A stretch of 64,000 bases of DNA from Yarrowia lipolytica (taxonomy: Eukaryota > Ascomycota > Dipodascomycetes > Dipodascales): the NCBI RefSeq assembly GCF_001761485.1, contig NC_090771.1:1426001-1490000 (forward strand), read 5' to 3'. How positions within the stretch are numbered: position 1 is the first letter of the stretch; every line of letters begins with the position of its first letter. Both the position numbers and the translations under genes were made by a program. Positions 40,566 to 51,589 of the stretch are shown one piece after another. Under the pieces are notes generated by a model. It saw nothing but the letters and a program-made list of their open reading frames with translations, had not been told where the DNA came from and did no database searches.

Positions 40566-40999
40566 CTGCGGAGAGCGTAACGAGCCGTGGTTAGAAGCGA
40601 CAAGCTCCATTGCAATCCTCTACCACTCAGAGACTGTATATATTTGCATTTGACGATTTGATGACTAATTTCAGTAAGTCATGATGAACCAATACTTGCG
40701 TAGGGTACTTTTGGACAGACAATACTGTAATGTACTGTAATGTACTCGTAGTGGAGATGGTTTCGATCTACAAGTACATACTGTAATGGAGGTTGAGGTA
40801 ACCGTAGTTACATCCTCTTCCATGAAAGGCTTTGTACGCTCAGACAGGCTACACAGCATTCTCATCAGCCGTAACACTCATGAATTGTACACTATCGTCA
40901 GTAGTACAGTTGTACCCATATACAACATTTACTCCCACTCATACACACTACCCACTATCTGTTATCATATCGTTACTATATACATGACTCTTATATACA
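40566..40999. other. Convergent 3' region of IMP2 and MRPL4
   Basis: No gene seen. It holds repeated TACTGTAATG words near 40723-40750, a TACAAGTA word near 40771 and AT-rich poly(A)-signal-like sequence close to both stops. Confidence 0.55.
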
Positions 41000-42022
41000 T
41001 CACTCCTTGGGGAGCTTGTTAAGGAACTGGGCAGGAATGTTCTCCAGAATGTCCTGCTCGGACAGATCCAACTTTTTGTTCTTCAGAGCCTCCTCAAACA
41101 CGGCGGCGGCGCCCATCTTCTCCTCCACAAGATGTTGCAGCACCCGGATGGCGTTCCAGGGAGCCACGGGCAGAGGGTTGGACTCTCGGTACTGTTTGAT
41201 GTAGCTGAGGGCCTCGGCGACTCCCTCGGTGGTGTCATTAGCCAGGAACATGAGGTACTGCTCAAAAATGTCTCGCTTGGGCTGGTGCACAAAGCCGTGG
41301 TTGGCAATGGGATTGCCGTTCTCGTCGGTGGCTCCGCTGTATCGCTCGTACTTGAGCTTGGCACCGTACTTGACGGCCTCGATAATCTTCTCGTCCACCT
41401 GCACGCCAGCGTTGGCTCGGGGGTCGGTGGAGAAGCCGTAGTAGGCGACAAGGTGTCGCTCGAGCTCCAGAGACAGCTCGCTGTCGTAGACGGCGTCAGC
41501 AGTGACGTACTTTTCGTCAAATTCGGCGTTGGCCTGGGCTCGCACCTCGGGAAGCACCTGCTGGACCTCCTCAAACGCTCTGTATCGCTCGGCCAGTACG
41601 TGTCGAATGTTGACCATGGTTTCGCCGACTCGGTCATGCTCGCTTCTGTAACCACCGTTCTGGTTCTCAAAGTGCATTCGGGTGGTGACTCGTTCCTCCT
41701 TCAGAAGAATGTTTCGCTCCTTGAGACACACGTACCACAGAGCATGGAGATCCTCAAACGACTTTCGTCGCAGCTCGGCCACACTCCAGGGTCGCGTGCT
41801 GCTGTCAAAGCTCCGCTGATCCCGTACAATTTTCTTGTCCTTGCAAAAAAACTGCCACAGAGGATGCGAATCGGGTACCTCGATATTGTCCAGAGCAGGC
41901 GCAATAGGGGCCTTGAGCTCCAGCTTTTTGACAAACTCGTTGCCGGTCACGGAGCCGGGCAGCGGCTTGGGCCACTTCTTACGACCCTGTCGAACAGCCG
42001 ATGTGTGTAGCGATCGGATCAT
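41000..42022 (-). CDS. MRPL4: Mitochondrial large-subunit ribosomal protein uL29m
   Basis: A single exon codes for 340 residues. ATG at 42022 is the first in frame; upstream codons are open only from GTG. The start MIRSLHTSAVRQGRKKW is a typical mitochondrial presequence. The conserved MRP-L47/uL29 core reads TRPWSVAELRRKSFEDLHAL then WYVCLKERNILLKEE. Yeast Mrpl4 has the same core with a long C-terminal extension, as here. It is a component of the 54S mitoribosomal subunit near the tunnel exit. It is divergent from LSM3, with 603 bp between starts. Confidence 0.9.
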   Translation of the reverse strand: MIRSLHTSAVRQGRKKWPKPLPGSVTGNEFVKKLELKAPIAPALDNIEVPDSHPLWQFFCKDKKIVRDQRSFDSSTRPWSVAELRRKSFEDLHALWYVCLKERNILLKEERVTTRMHFENQNGGYRSEHDRVGETMVNIRHVLAERYRAFEEVQQVLPEVRAQANAEFDEKYVTADAVYDSELSLELERHLVAYYGFSTDPRANAGVQVDEKIIEAVKYGAKLKYERYSGATDENGNPIANHGFVHQPKRDIFEQYLMFLANDTTEGVAEALSYIKQYRESNPLPVAPWNAIRVLQHLVEEKMGAAAVFEEALKNKKLDLSEQDILENIPAQFLNKLPKE

Positions 42023-42625
42023 GGTTGTGTATGTTCTGTTGGATACAGTCGTCAGTTGAAAAAATCGCTTGGGAATCTGGAACTTTATTCTCCCACAGGA
42101 TTTCACCTCCCAAATTTCGCTCGGTAGGTGCTAGCAGAATAGGGTTTCATGTCATGTGACGCGTGTAGAGAGGATCAGTAATAGAAATGGTCTTCAGGGC
42201 ACCTAATTGTTCATTAAAAAGATGTCAAGTCCTTAACATCTGACTTCTTTCAATGTCAGGACTTCCAAAACATGATGGTCCCTCTTCCTTGTGATGTTCG
42301 GCACCATATTCTCTCTCTACTGGTACAGTATGTAGTTATACCCACTCACATTTCTACCCACTACTAGTGCTATACTTACAGTCACCTGAAACGGTGTTGA
42401 CGCTATATAGACCGACCACCATGCGACATACTAGACACCTATTAAGAGATCAGTTACACTAACGACATCCCCTGTTGCAACCACTACCTCCTATCATACC
42501 AATACCACATCGTCTTCTGCACATCCAGCTGCCACCTCTACACTCCTCCCAACCTACCCTAACCCCATACTCTCACCATCTCAGACACTAATCAGCATCT
42601 ATCGACAGACACACCACACATCACA
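42023..42625. other. Divergent promoter between MRPL4 and LSM3
   Basis: No full gene. A 27-codon frame starting at 42273 reads MMVPLPCDVRHHILSLL, faintly like the start of an F-box, and ends soon after. Pyrimidine-rich sequence with ACCACCATG-like strings precedes LSM3. Confidence 0.5.
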
Positions 42626-43064
42626 ATGACCGACGTCGACACTTCAGGCGGCTCTGAGCCCCTTGATCTCATTGGTCTTTCTCTCAACGAGAACGTTTTC
42701 GTCAAGCTCCGTGGAGGACGAGAGCTTTATGGACTTTTGCATGTGAGTAGCAATGTGAAGGACAATGAGAAGATGGCAGGCAAGTCAAGATCGGTATGAA
42801 TCGGATACATATCCACTGAACATGATACATGTGTAAATGTAATGTCTGTTGCTGTCCGCTAATGACCTGTCCTAGTCCATTCTGTTACTAACCCAGGCCT
42901 ACGATATCCACTGCAGTATGGTGCTTGGAAACGTAGAGGAAACAGTCTTCGAGTACGTGGAGGGCAGTCCAAAACTGGAGGCCCGAAAGAAGAAGAGCGA
43001 AATGCTTTTTGTTCGAGGAGACTCGGTCATTCTGGTCACCTCTAACCCCCCGAAGCGACCTTAG
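42626..43064 (+). CDS. LSM3: U6 snRNA-associated Sm-like protein LSm3, two exons
   Basis: Exon 1 is 42626-42742 and exon 2 is 42897-43064, joined over a 154-bp intron (donor GTGAGT, acceptor CTAACCCAG). The product has 94 residues. The Sm fold is complete: LDLIGLSLNENVFVKLRGGR and ELYGLLHAYDIHCSMVLGNV make Sm1, and EMLFVRGDSVILVTSNP makes Sm2 with the RGD loop. LSm3 is part of the LSm1-7 ring for mRNA decay and the LSm2-8 ring on U6. The intron splits the Sm1 motif after LLH. Because the exons are short, a plain frame scan misses this gene. Confidence 0.96.
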
Positions 43065-43415
43065 GGCATGTATTATAGTAATGGATGGTTTGAATAGTGC
43101 AAGCTTGTGAGCGCCGTAACCTGGCTAGAGGACGTCTGGAAACAGGCGCCCCTAGGTGTATTCGCATGAAATTGCGGTGTAAGGATTGTGACAATATACA
43201 GGTTCTGCATAGATCGTCCTATTCTGAGTAGAACATCAAGGTCGCTACCGTTGTCTATAGAATTTCAAAAATGGTTAACAGAGTCAGGATCACAAATACT
43301 TTTACTTGCAATTACAAATAGGAGAAATGTCAACTACGCCAGCATTCACCTCACGATTTATGACAGTATATCTATTTATACAAGCTATTTTATATACGAT
43401 GAACGATGAACCTCC
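43065..43415. other. Convergent 3' region of LSM3 and NTE1
   Basis: About 350 bp with no gene; the plus frame 43188-43409 begins at a non-coding-looking ATG in AT-rich sequence and has no domain. Confidence 0.55.
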
Positions 43416-46400
43416 CTAAATACTATTTCGCCGGGCAATGGTTCTCTTATGTTTGGTCTTAACATTCTCCATTCCAGGGATAGCAGGAAACTTGCCATCC
43501 TCTCGCAACTCGGTCAGGAACTTGTGGCCGTACTTGTTACCTACCCTATAGATGTCAAGGAATTTGGCGAAGTCAAGAGTAGCAAAATCGTCAATGGGGG
43601 GACGCATGTAGATGACGCCAGGGGTGTGCTTAGCCTTCTCAAGAGCACCCACTGATGATACGTATGCCAACCGAGCCTGAATTTCTGCCAGGTTGGGAAC
43701 ATTAGGATGTCGACCAAAGGGATTCCATCGGTTCCACATGACCCATGCACCAGACAAGGAGTCACCGTAGTTCATGGGAGTGGTATCGTCGATAGATCCG
43801 ACATCTACGGCAAATACCACGGAGGCTCCCTGAGCCTTCATCTCCGAAACAGGCAGGTTATCAACATAACCTCCATCCAACAACATAGATCCATTGTCTG
43901 TCAAAGGAGGAAGAAGACCAGCAAGAGACATACTTGCTCGAATGTATCTCCACGCATATCCAGATGTGTGGATCTCCATTCTAGAATGAGTAATGTTTGT
44001 CGTGTTAGTGAAGTATCGGAGCCAGAAGTCTTCGATACGGGAGTCGCCAAAAGCTTTCCAGATTCCTCGGTTGAACTCGTGACCAGTGGTGTATGAGGTG
44101 GCAGGATAGGTCAGATCCAAAGCCATACGCCAAAGAGAAGATACTCGTCCAGAGAACTTCTTGGCTCGTCCATAGATGGGCACCAGATCGTATTCTTTGG
44201 CATAGAGCCCCCCTATGAAGGAACCGATGGAAGTACCTCCCACGAAATCAATAGGAATACCAGAGTCTTCGAGAGCCTTGATAATTCCAATATGGGAAAT
44301 ACCTCGAGCTCCTCCTCCGCCAAGAACAAGTCCAATAGCTTGTCCAGAGAGGATTCTGGCAAGTCGATTGAAGTCGTCCTTGTTGGCCGAAGACGTGCTA
44401 TAGATGTTAGCCTTGGGGCGGTACATGGAACGGAACTCTTCTTGGATCGTTTGGACCTTGTTTTTGAGGTTCGCGAGGGTTCCTGTTCGCTTCATCTTTC
44501 GGATACTGGCCAGGACATCAGCTTCATGACGAGGAAGATCCATCTGAACGTGATGATGGGTGTGAACCCACACTCGAGGCTTCAACCACGCACTAGTGAG
44601 TCCAGGAGGAACGTATCGTTCAGGGTGAATGAGAACCATCTCGGTTCTGGCAGTGGTTCGCATCTTCACCAGCACACGTTCGTACTCACCAATGTCAGGC
44701 TCGGAACGAGCGTCAGCGACAAGCAGAACACAATCAGCCTGAGAAATGCAAGTATGGGTCCATGAGGAACCAGGAGGGGTATCTGCAACATACAAAACAG
44801 TCTGGTACCGGTCCTCAATGTCATCAAGGAAACCAGACAGCTTCAACTTACCAAGAGGGTTGAAAGCATGTCTGCCCATATGGTTAAGCACAGAAGCATG
44901 GTTCAAGTGACACGCTTCTCGTCCCACCGCCTGCATACCGTTGTAAAGTCGTCGTCCAAACTCACTCACATCAACATCCTGAGAGATGGGAACAACAGCG
45001 ATAGTCAAGTAACTATCATGGTGGGCAGCCATATCAAAGGTGTGCATTCGTCGGGGAATCGGAGCGGAGTCTTCCATTAGAGTACGGACTCGTGAAGCCA
45101 CAATTCGGGAGATCTCAAAGGTGATACTGGGGTAGTGGAGGGCCAAAGACTCAAACAGAGCTCTGGGAATTTTGGCCAGCTCAGCATCTCGAATGGCAAC
45201 GAGAGTAGAGGGACGTCTGGTAAGTGTTAACACCTCCAGCTCGCCAACAGACTCGCCCTTTCCATATTCTCCGATACTGGTGAGATTCTTTCGATGACTC
45301 TTTCCATCCTTCGCATCACCAGATTCACCTCCCACAATACCGGAGTCGCCCTTAGTTTCAGCCACAGAACGCACTCGGCCGTTCAAGACAATGTAGATGG
45401 CATCCGCTTCCTGACCCTCCTTGTAGATTTTCTGTCCAGCTCGAACCTGTACCCACTCCATAGCGAAATCAAGATGCAGTAAAAGACGAGACAGTACCTT
45501 AGTCAGAGACTTTGCCATGGTTAGATGGACCATGGGGTACTTGTCAGACATGCGCTCGATTGCGGCTCGAGGAAGGAAGCCGGCATAGACGTCTGTTCGG
45601 GCGCGCAGATCGGCGAAGGATCGGTGTCCGAGAATAGAGCCAATATATCCACCAACCCCACCAGGCTGAACAGTGTATAGATCATGGTAAATCTTGTGAT
45701 GATCTGTGTATCCGACCTCAAGAACACCATCAATCAGGTAGTACAATCCAGGAGTGGGGTCATCCTGCTTGATGAGGAGAGAGTCTTTCTTGAACAAAAC
45801 AACGTCCATGTACTGGGCTACATCGTTTCGGATTGTATCAAAGGGGGCAGCCATAAGTGAGTCTTCGTCTACACTGGAAGTAGAGGTTTCAGATCGAGCG
45901 TAGAACGAATTCTGGGACCGCTCAGAAGGTAGACCGACGCCAAAGTGAGATGCCCCCAGAGAATCTTGACCAGTTCGTCGGCTTCGGAGTTCCTCCCCTA
46001 GAGATCCACTGCTTCCTCCAGTGGTGGCTCCCGTGAACATAGGGGAGGCTGTATTGGACATAGTCTTCACGGCCATGATGGAAGACTGAATGGAATCACG
46101 GTCGATTCCAAGGACCTTGAAAATAGCTTCCACAAGGGCCGTACGCAAGGCAGTGTCCTCGTTTTCATCATCGTTTCCACTGAAGGACAGGTTCTGAATA
46201 CTAGCCTTGTGCTTCACACTGGATAGTTCAAACACAGGCCGTCCCTGTCGTGACAAAGGCACATTGGTCAGCAGATCGCCGGGATTCATGTGATCCCCAA
46301 CTGCTTCCAACGAGTCCAAACTTACCATTCGACTCTGACTGTTGAGATGACCCTGGTTGTTGAGCTGCACAGAGAATCTCTGACGTCTGCTGCCTTTGCC

Positions 46401-47806
46401 CTTGTTCTTCTTGTTGAGAGTAACGGTGTACTTTTTGGGACGGCCACCCATCTGAGAAGCATCGTACACCTGGTTCAGCTTCTTGACAGCTCCTTCCCGG
46501 AGATACCCAGGGAGTTCATTTCGGGCATGACTGTTTAGATTCACTTCGGTTTGAAAGATTTCAGGGGTCAAGCCAAAGTAATGATGACCAGTCTGGAATG
46601 TAACTCGCTGGAAACGAGTTAGAATTACCTGAACAATATGAGCAGTGGCCTGGGGAAACTTTTTGGTGATTCGTCGGAACGCAGCAGCTGGGATGATGGC
46701 GATGGTTGAATCAGTAGCTGCTCTGACTGTCACTGATAGTTTGGCAGCAGGCTTCTCAGACAATCGGGGCTCTCCAAACTGAGGTTCTCCCTTCTGAAGA
46801 TCGTCAGAGCCGTCAGAAGACAAAGACATGTTGGGGACATCGGAGGCGGACGTCATGGGCGAGTTGACAGCACTGTCGAAATTCTTATGAAGCTGCAGAT
46901 CGTCAGTGAACAGAGAAAGAATGTTAAACAGCGAAGTAAGGGGAGCTCCATTTTTTATCTCGGAAAGCAGGGTGTATCGTTCTCCGTTGAACATGATTGA
47001 GTCTTCCTTTCTCGAGTCAGGCACGCTAGTTGGGTTTTGCACAAAACTGGATTGTTTGGCAAAGACCTGTACAGTTCCTTCCACCACAACTGAGAAGCCC
47101 TGTTCATCATCTAGAGGCACCATTTCGTCGGCAGAGAGTTTCCACGTCTGCATATGGCGTGTAAGCTCGTGGAACACGGGTCTTTCCAGGTATCCAAAGA
47201 TCTTAACGGCTGACAGAAACTCGTCAAAGTAGTTAGCGAAGCCCGTCTTTTCGTCCTCGTTGTCGGACTCGTCGTACATGTCGATCTCGGGCTCCTGTCG
47301 AGGCTGTTCCTGGGGAAGACGGGAGTACACGGTCAGATACTTGTATCGTACCACCGCGACCACCACGGTGACCAAGGCAATCAGAATGAGTAGTCTGTGT
47401 TAGTATGAGAGAACGCATTGAACGACGTGAACCGCTCGTATGAGAAAAACAAGGGCTTGTGTAAATAGGGCGTAGGTTTTCTATGATCTGGAAGTACTTA
47501 CAAAGAAGAAAACTGAAGAGAAATGTTGATGGTTCTACCTAGCAGCCCTAGAACGTAGGTAGGAATACCATAGCAGACCCATCCAATAAGTCGCAGAAAC
47601 CACAAGCCAAAAGCCCATGCCAAATATGACAATGACGTATGTGCCGCATAGGCACTTCGGGCTAGAGCATTGCTTATGACTGCTGTTGGAGTAGCTTGTT
47701 CTGTTGCAACGGCTTCAGCTGTGTCCACTACCAGTGAGGTAGCGGTTTCCACAGCTTCCACGACGTCGACCAGAACACTTGTCGAAGAGACATGCAAAGA
47801 GTCCAT
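43416..47806 (-). CDS. NTE1: Lysophospholipase NTE1 (neuropathy target esterase homologue), two exons
   Basis: Exon 1 is 47502-47806 and exon 2 is 43416-47394. The join (donor GTAAGT, acceptor CTAACACAG) completes a membrane helix, SSLLLILIALVTVVVAVVRY, and the protein has 1427 residues. N-terminal membrane segments are followed by three cyclic-nucleotide-binding-like domains (for example GLYYLIDGVLEVGYTD and AIYIVLNGRVRSVAETKGD). The patatin catalytic domain has GLVLGGGGARGISHIG (oxyanion loop, about residue 1129), nucleophile Ser in GGTSIGS (about 1156) and Asp in LDGGYVDNLP (about 1276). NTE1 deacylates phosphatidylcholine to glycerophosphocholine at the ER. It is somewhat shorter than S. 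cerevisiae Nte1 (1679). Confidence 0.95.
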
Positions 47807-49202
47807 AGTGCAGAAACGAGATGAACCGGCTGGAGAAGTTGACGATGTTGCAATGGCGTGTGCTGAAGTGCTTAGTGTCGTTGCGTTGCTATTATTTAAT
47901 GCACACCATGTAGCTAATCCAAGGGAACTTAATCATGGGGTACATGTGAGAAGTGAGTGTCCCGCAGGGATGGCCTGAGAGCAGTGCGAAGTCATCAGAT
48001 CTTTATGTATATATTACGTAAGAGAGTGCACGTATGAATACTTCAACCAATTCCCAATACACTGTGATCTATCGTACTCTTCTCACGCCATTTACCATTA
48101 CCTCGTCATATTTCTGCGCCGCAGCTGGTGTATGTATGTAAGGGTTAAAAGAGTGCATTGTAGAACAGCAGCAAGAATACGGGCGTTGACCCGATTTAGT
48201 TGCTGAAAACTTGCATGTTGATCTATATCTCGAAGCACAACTACTCACTACTCTTCAAACGATGCATTTTTCACTCTAATATCCTTATAAGAACGTTTTT
48301 GCCTATCTAATTACAATGCCGCCGCCCGCGCCAATGACATCCACAACAATTAAATTGGGTCACAATAAAATGTGCAGGAGCCCAAAAGTCTATGCCGAAC
48401 AACAGCCTCGGAGTACAGCTGCAAAAGCACATCAAGTCTGAATACACGAGCACAAGTACAAGTACCAATCTTTGGATGTTAGGCGGTATATACACGGGAA
48501 CTAGTACAAGTACCGGTACAGTACTGTACTTCCAATGTGCTCAAGAGTTGATGATTAATGCTAGATGTCGTAATCAAGGAATTTTAACAAAATTAAACTT
48601 AAACTAATGTAAGTGCAAGTGCCGTGTAAACTAAACCACGGTTTTATACTTGACGTATTACAGTAGTCAACAACAGAATTTACTGTCGCTAAATCAAAAA
48701 AATTATAAATTATATTGAAAAAAAACATCAACTAGCTACAAGTAGTAGTTGGTTGTACGAGTACTGTACACACTCCATATTCAGTTTTGAAGATGGTATA
48801 GTAATTAACAACAAAGTGTACAGGATAAATGCCTCTCAAGTATTGGAAACTCCATTCCAACTATCAATTTTTTGGGATGATTATGTCTTCTGTATGGATG
48901 TTCTCAAATGCCGGACTCCATGATTTCGGTGAGAATGCATATCGGCTATATGTGTAGACTTGCCAGGAAGACTTACTGTAGAGTAGCTACTCCGTAGTTG
49001 TAGATGTAATGTCATAGAAACATCTTATTTGAAACCACAAGCTGCGCTCTCCACCCACAGCTCGCAGTTGTCCCCACAATTATCTTTCCCTGTCCACACT
49101 AAACTCCATTTGGCTTATCTCCTTTGGGATCGCGGTACATCGCCACTGGGCCAGCCTGCATGAAGAGAAAATAAATTGAAGTCCTAAACTCTCACGCTCA
49201 AC
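47807..49202. other. Divergent intergenic region between NTE1 and the helicase-like gene
   Basis: No gene supported in 1.4 kb. At 48440-48530 there is a dense cluster of ACAAGTA and TACAGTA words ending in the perfect 14-bp palindrome GTACAGTACTGTAC (48516-48529). Another TACAAGTA word lies near 48735. Confidence 0.55.
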
Positions 49203-51458
49203 ATGTGGCGAACCAGCATCCAAAGCCGCCAAATAATAGCGAAATTACCGACAAGGACGTCGTTGACGCCGCTAACACTCACACGCCACTACCAGACGCC
49301 TTCAAACGGTCCCCAGCGCTCTTTCAAGCCGGGATCGAGACCTAAGAACGCCTCTCGACCCAAGAATGACTATCGACCATCCAAACACACAAAGGGTCCC
49401 CAGCCCAAGCCCAGAAACTCCCCTCGGTCAAAAGACAAGACAGCTCAGAGATCCAAGCTGCCGTTGAACGGTCCTCTGAAACTGAATCTCCAAACACCAG
49501 AAATCCACCTCACTGTCGACCACACCAAGGCCAAGACATGGTCCGATCTCAAGGTGCCTACCAACATTGCTAGTGAAATAAGCAAAGCCATTGAAAGCGC
49601 AGTCGAGCCAGAATATGCGCAAAAGCAGTTCCTGTCGATCGTCAACTCAGACATCTCGCTAGTCTGGAATTCACTGCCGGGATGTGGAGTGTCTACCGCC
49701 CTGGACATTGCTCTGCTGTCCAAACCAGAACGGATCAACGTGCGCAACGCAACAAACCCCAGGGACTACGGAGTCAACCATCTGCTAATTGTGTCCTCAG
49801 AGCTCGCGGGAAAGCAACACCTTAAAAGACTTCTAGAGATCAGCAAAGCAAACACAAGAAACGGGGAGGATAAGGCCAAGACTGAGGGTTACATGGCCCA
49901 GCTGCTTTATAGAGCTTCTCCAGAGGCTGAAAAAGAACAGCTCGCGTTGCTCAGGAAGGCTCCCAGTCCCCAGGTACTCATTACAACTCCGACGCGGCTC
50001 ATGGATATTCTACAGTCGGACTTCAGAGACCGCCTGAACCTCAAGCAACTGTCCTCCATCTTTGTTGATGACGCTGACGTGCTTTTGCCCCAGGAGAAAT
50101 TCATTCTCAAGACAAAGACCCAAAAGATCAACAATCATACCAAGCCCATCATTGAACTGGGCGATTACATTGCATCTCTTAGAAACGGATACATGAGATC
50201 CGAGCTCCTAGAATTTCCACCTCTACAAATTGTGTGGGCTGGTGCTACTCTGAAATCGTTTCACAAACGCCTCTTGACATCTCTGGGCTGGAGTGAAGGC
50301 AGACCAGTCGTTGACATTGGCCTTACTCATCACAACCTGGTCAAGGCTCCCTATAGTGTCACTTCTCCTGATGTGGATGTTAGAATTGTGTCCAAACCCA
50401 CACGCAAATCTCCTTGCACTAACGTCGTCCTTCCTCCTATTAACTTAGGGCTTGCTATGGAGGAACTTCAGGATGTTCTAAGTATATCTAGAGACCGAGG
50501 AGAGTACCTGAAGATGAAGTTTGCTGCTATCCGTGATTTTTACAACGATAGATATACTCAAGTGATGCGAAAGCGGTTCTACAACAAGCAGCTTTTCTTG
50601 GACAAGTCTTATTTTGAAGCTGCTTCAGATCTTATTCGGAGCAGACCCAAAGAGCGTGCTTTGGTTCTCACTACTCAGTCTTTCAAGGCTGACAAGTACA
50701 AGGACGCCTTTGCTGAGGTTGGAATCAACGCAGCTCATGTGGCTGACCTGGATCCTTCTCGAATGGACGATTTCTGTCAGACATTCTTTTCTACTCCCAT
50801 CGATCCTTCCAACGACGCTACCCAGGATATGCCCGAGGCTATTGTTTGCAACCTGCGACAGTTCAAGGGTATTCAGCTTCCTGGGCTAAGTAACGTGATT
50901 GTTCTTGGATGGGAGTCTCTGGAGGAAGAGTCTGATTTTGCATTGATTGCCAACATGTGCAACACCAAGGAAAGTATCAAGGCTCGTAACGACGACGAGT
51001 ACAAGGCCACGGCACGGGGGCAAATGAGCGTCATTCTTGATTCCGAGGATAGCCACGATGAGGTGCTGCTTGAGAGAATTGCATACACTGTTGCCAAGGC
51101 TGGCGTTGAGTTAGATGAGACCGACGTAGTTGTCAGGGCTGCCGAGAATATGAAGGGCAAGAAGATGGAGAAACAACTATCGGAGGAACCAAAGAAGCCC
51201 AAGAGGTTGGGTAAGAAAAAGGCTGCTATCGCAGAGAGGAAAGCTGCCAGAGAGGCTACTGCCAAGGCCAAGGAGAGTGGAGTTGGAGGGGGTGATATTG
51301 CATCTGAGTCATCTGACACTATGGACTCCAAGCCTGAACTGTCCAACGTTACGGGCCCTACATCTGAGTCCCAGACTAGGTCTGACTCTACAGACCCTAC
51401 AAGTACTTCTGAGAGCTCATCTGGATCAGAACCATCGCAACAGAAACAATCAGCTTAG
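49203..51458 (+). CDS. Mitochondrial DEAD-box-helicase-like protein with degenerate ATP site
   Basis: A single exon codes for 751 residues from ATG at 49203. The N-terminus (MWRTSIQSRQIIAKLPTRTS) is a likely mitochondrial presequence, followed by a basic low-complexity stretch. Helicase-like order is visible: a motif I position reads WNSLPGCGVST (about 155-165), lacking the Lys of GKT; VLITTPTRLMDIL matches motif Ib; IFVDDADVLLP (about 286-296) stands where DEAD is expected; RALVLTTQSF and FKGIQLPGLSNVIVLGW resemble the second lobe, but the HRxGRxxR motif is absent. MRH4-like mitochondrial helicases are the nearest thing I know, so loss of ATPase activity is inferred. The C-terminus is Lys-rich, then Ser/Thr-rich. 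Confidence 0.7.
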   Translation: MWRTSIQSRQIIAKLPTRTSLTPLTLTRHYQTPSNGPQRSFKPGSRPKNASRPKNDYRPSKHTKGPQPKPRNSPRSKDKTAQRSKLPLNGPLKLNLQTPEIHLTVDHTKAKTWSDLKVPTNIASEISKAIESAVEPEYAQKQFLSIVNSDISLVWNSLPGCGVSTALDIALLSKPERINVRNATNPRDYGVNHLLIVSSELAGKQHLKRLLEISKANTRNGEDKAKTEGYMAQLLYRASPEAEKEQLALLRKAPSPQVLITTPTRLMDILQSDFRDRLNLKQLSSIFVDDADVLLPQEKFILKTKTQKINNHTKPIIELGDYIASLRNGYMRSELLEFPPLQIVWAGATLKSFHKRLLTSLGWSEGRPVVDIGLTHHNLVKAPYSVTSPDVDVRIVSKPTRKSPCTNVVLPPINLGLAMEELQDVLSISRDRGEYLKMKFAAIRDFYNDRYTQVMRKRFYNKQLFLDKSYFEAASDLIRSRPKERALVLTTQSFKADKYKDAFAEVGINAAHVADLDPSRMDDFCQTFFSTPIDPSNDATQDMPEAIVCNLRQFKGIQLPGLSNVIVLGWESLEEESDFALIANMCNTKESIKARNDDEYKATARGQMSVILDSEDSHDEVLLERIAYTVAKAGVELDETDVVVRAAENMKGKKMEKQLSEEPKKPKRLGKKKAAIAERKAAREATAKAKESGVGGGDIASESSDTMDSKPELSNVTGPTSESQTRSDSTDPTSTSESSSGSEPSQQKQSA

Positions 51459-51490
51459 TTTTAACAGCTAAGCAACATGTACATATTTGA

Positions 51491-51516
<26 letters not shown>
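51491..51516. repeat. (AT)13 microsatellite
   Basis: Thirteen AT dinucleotides lie in the 3' region shared by the convergent helicase-like and RS-protein genes. Confidence 0.9.
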
Positions 51517-51522
<6 letters not shown>

Positions 51523-51589
51523 AACGATTAGTTAAGGGTACTGTACCCGTATGTACCTGTTTCGTAACGATCCTTTTGTAAGTATGGTA

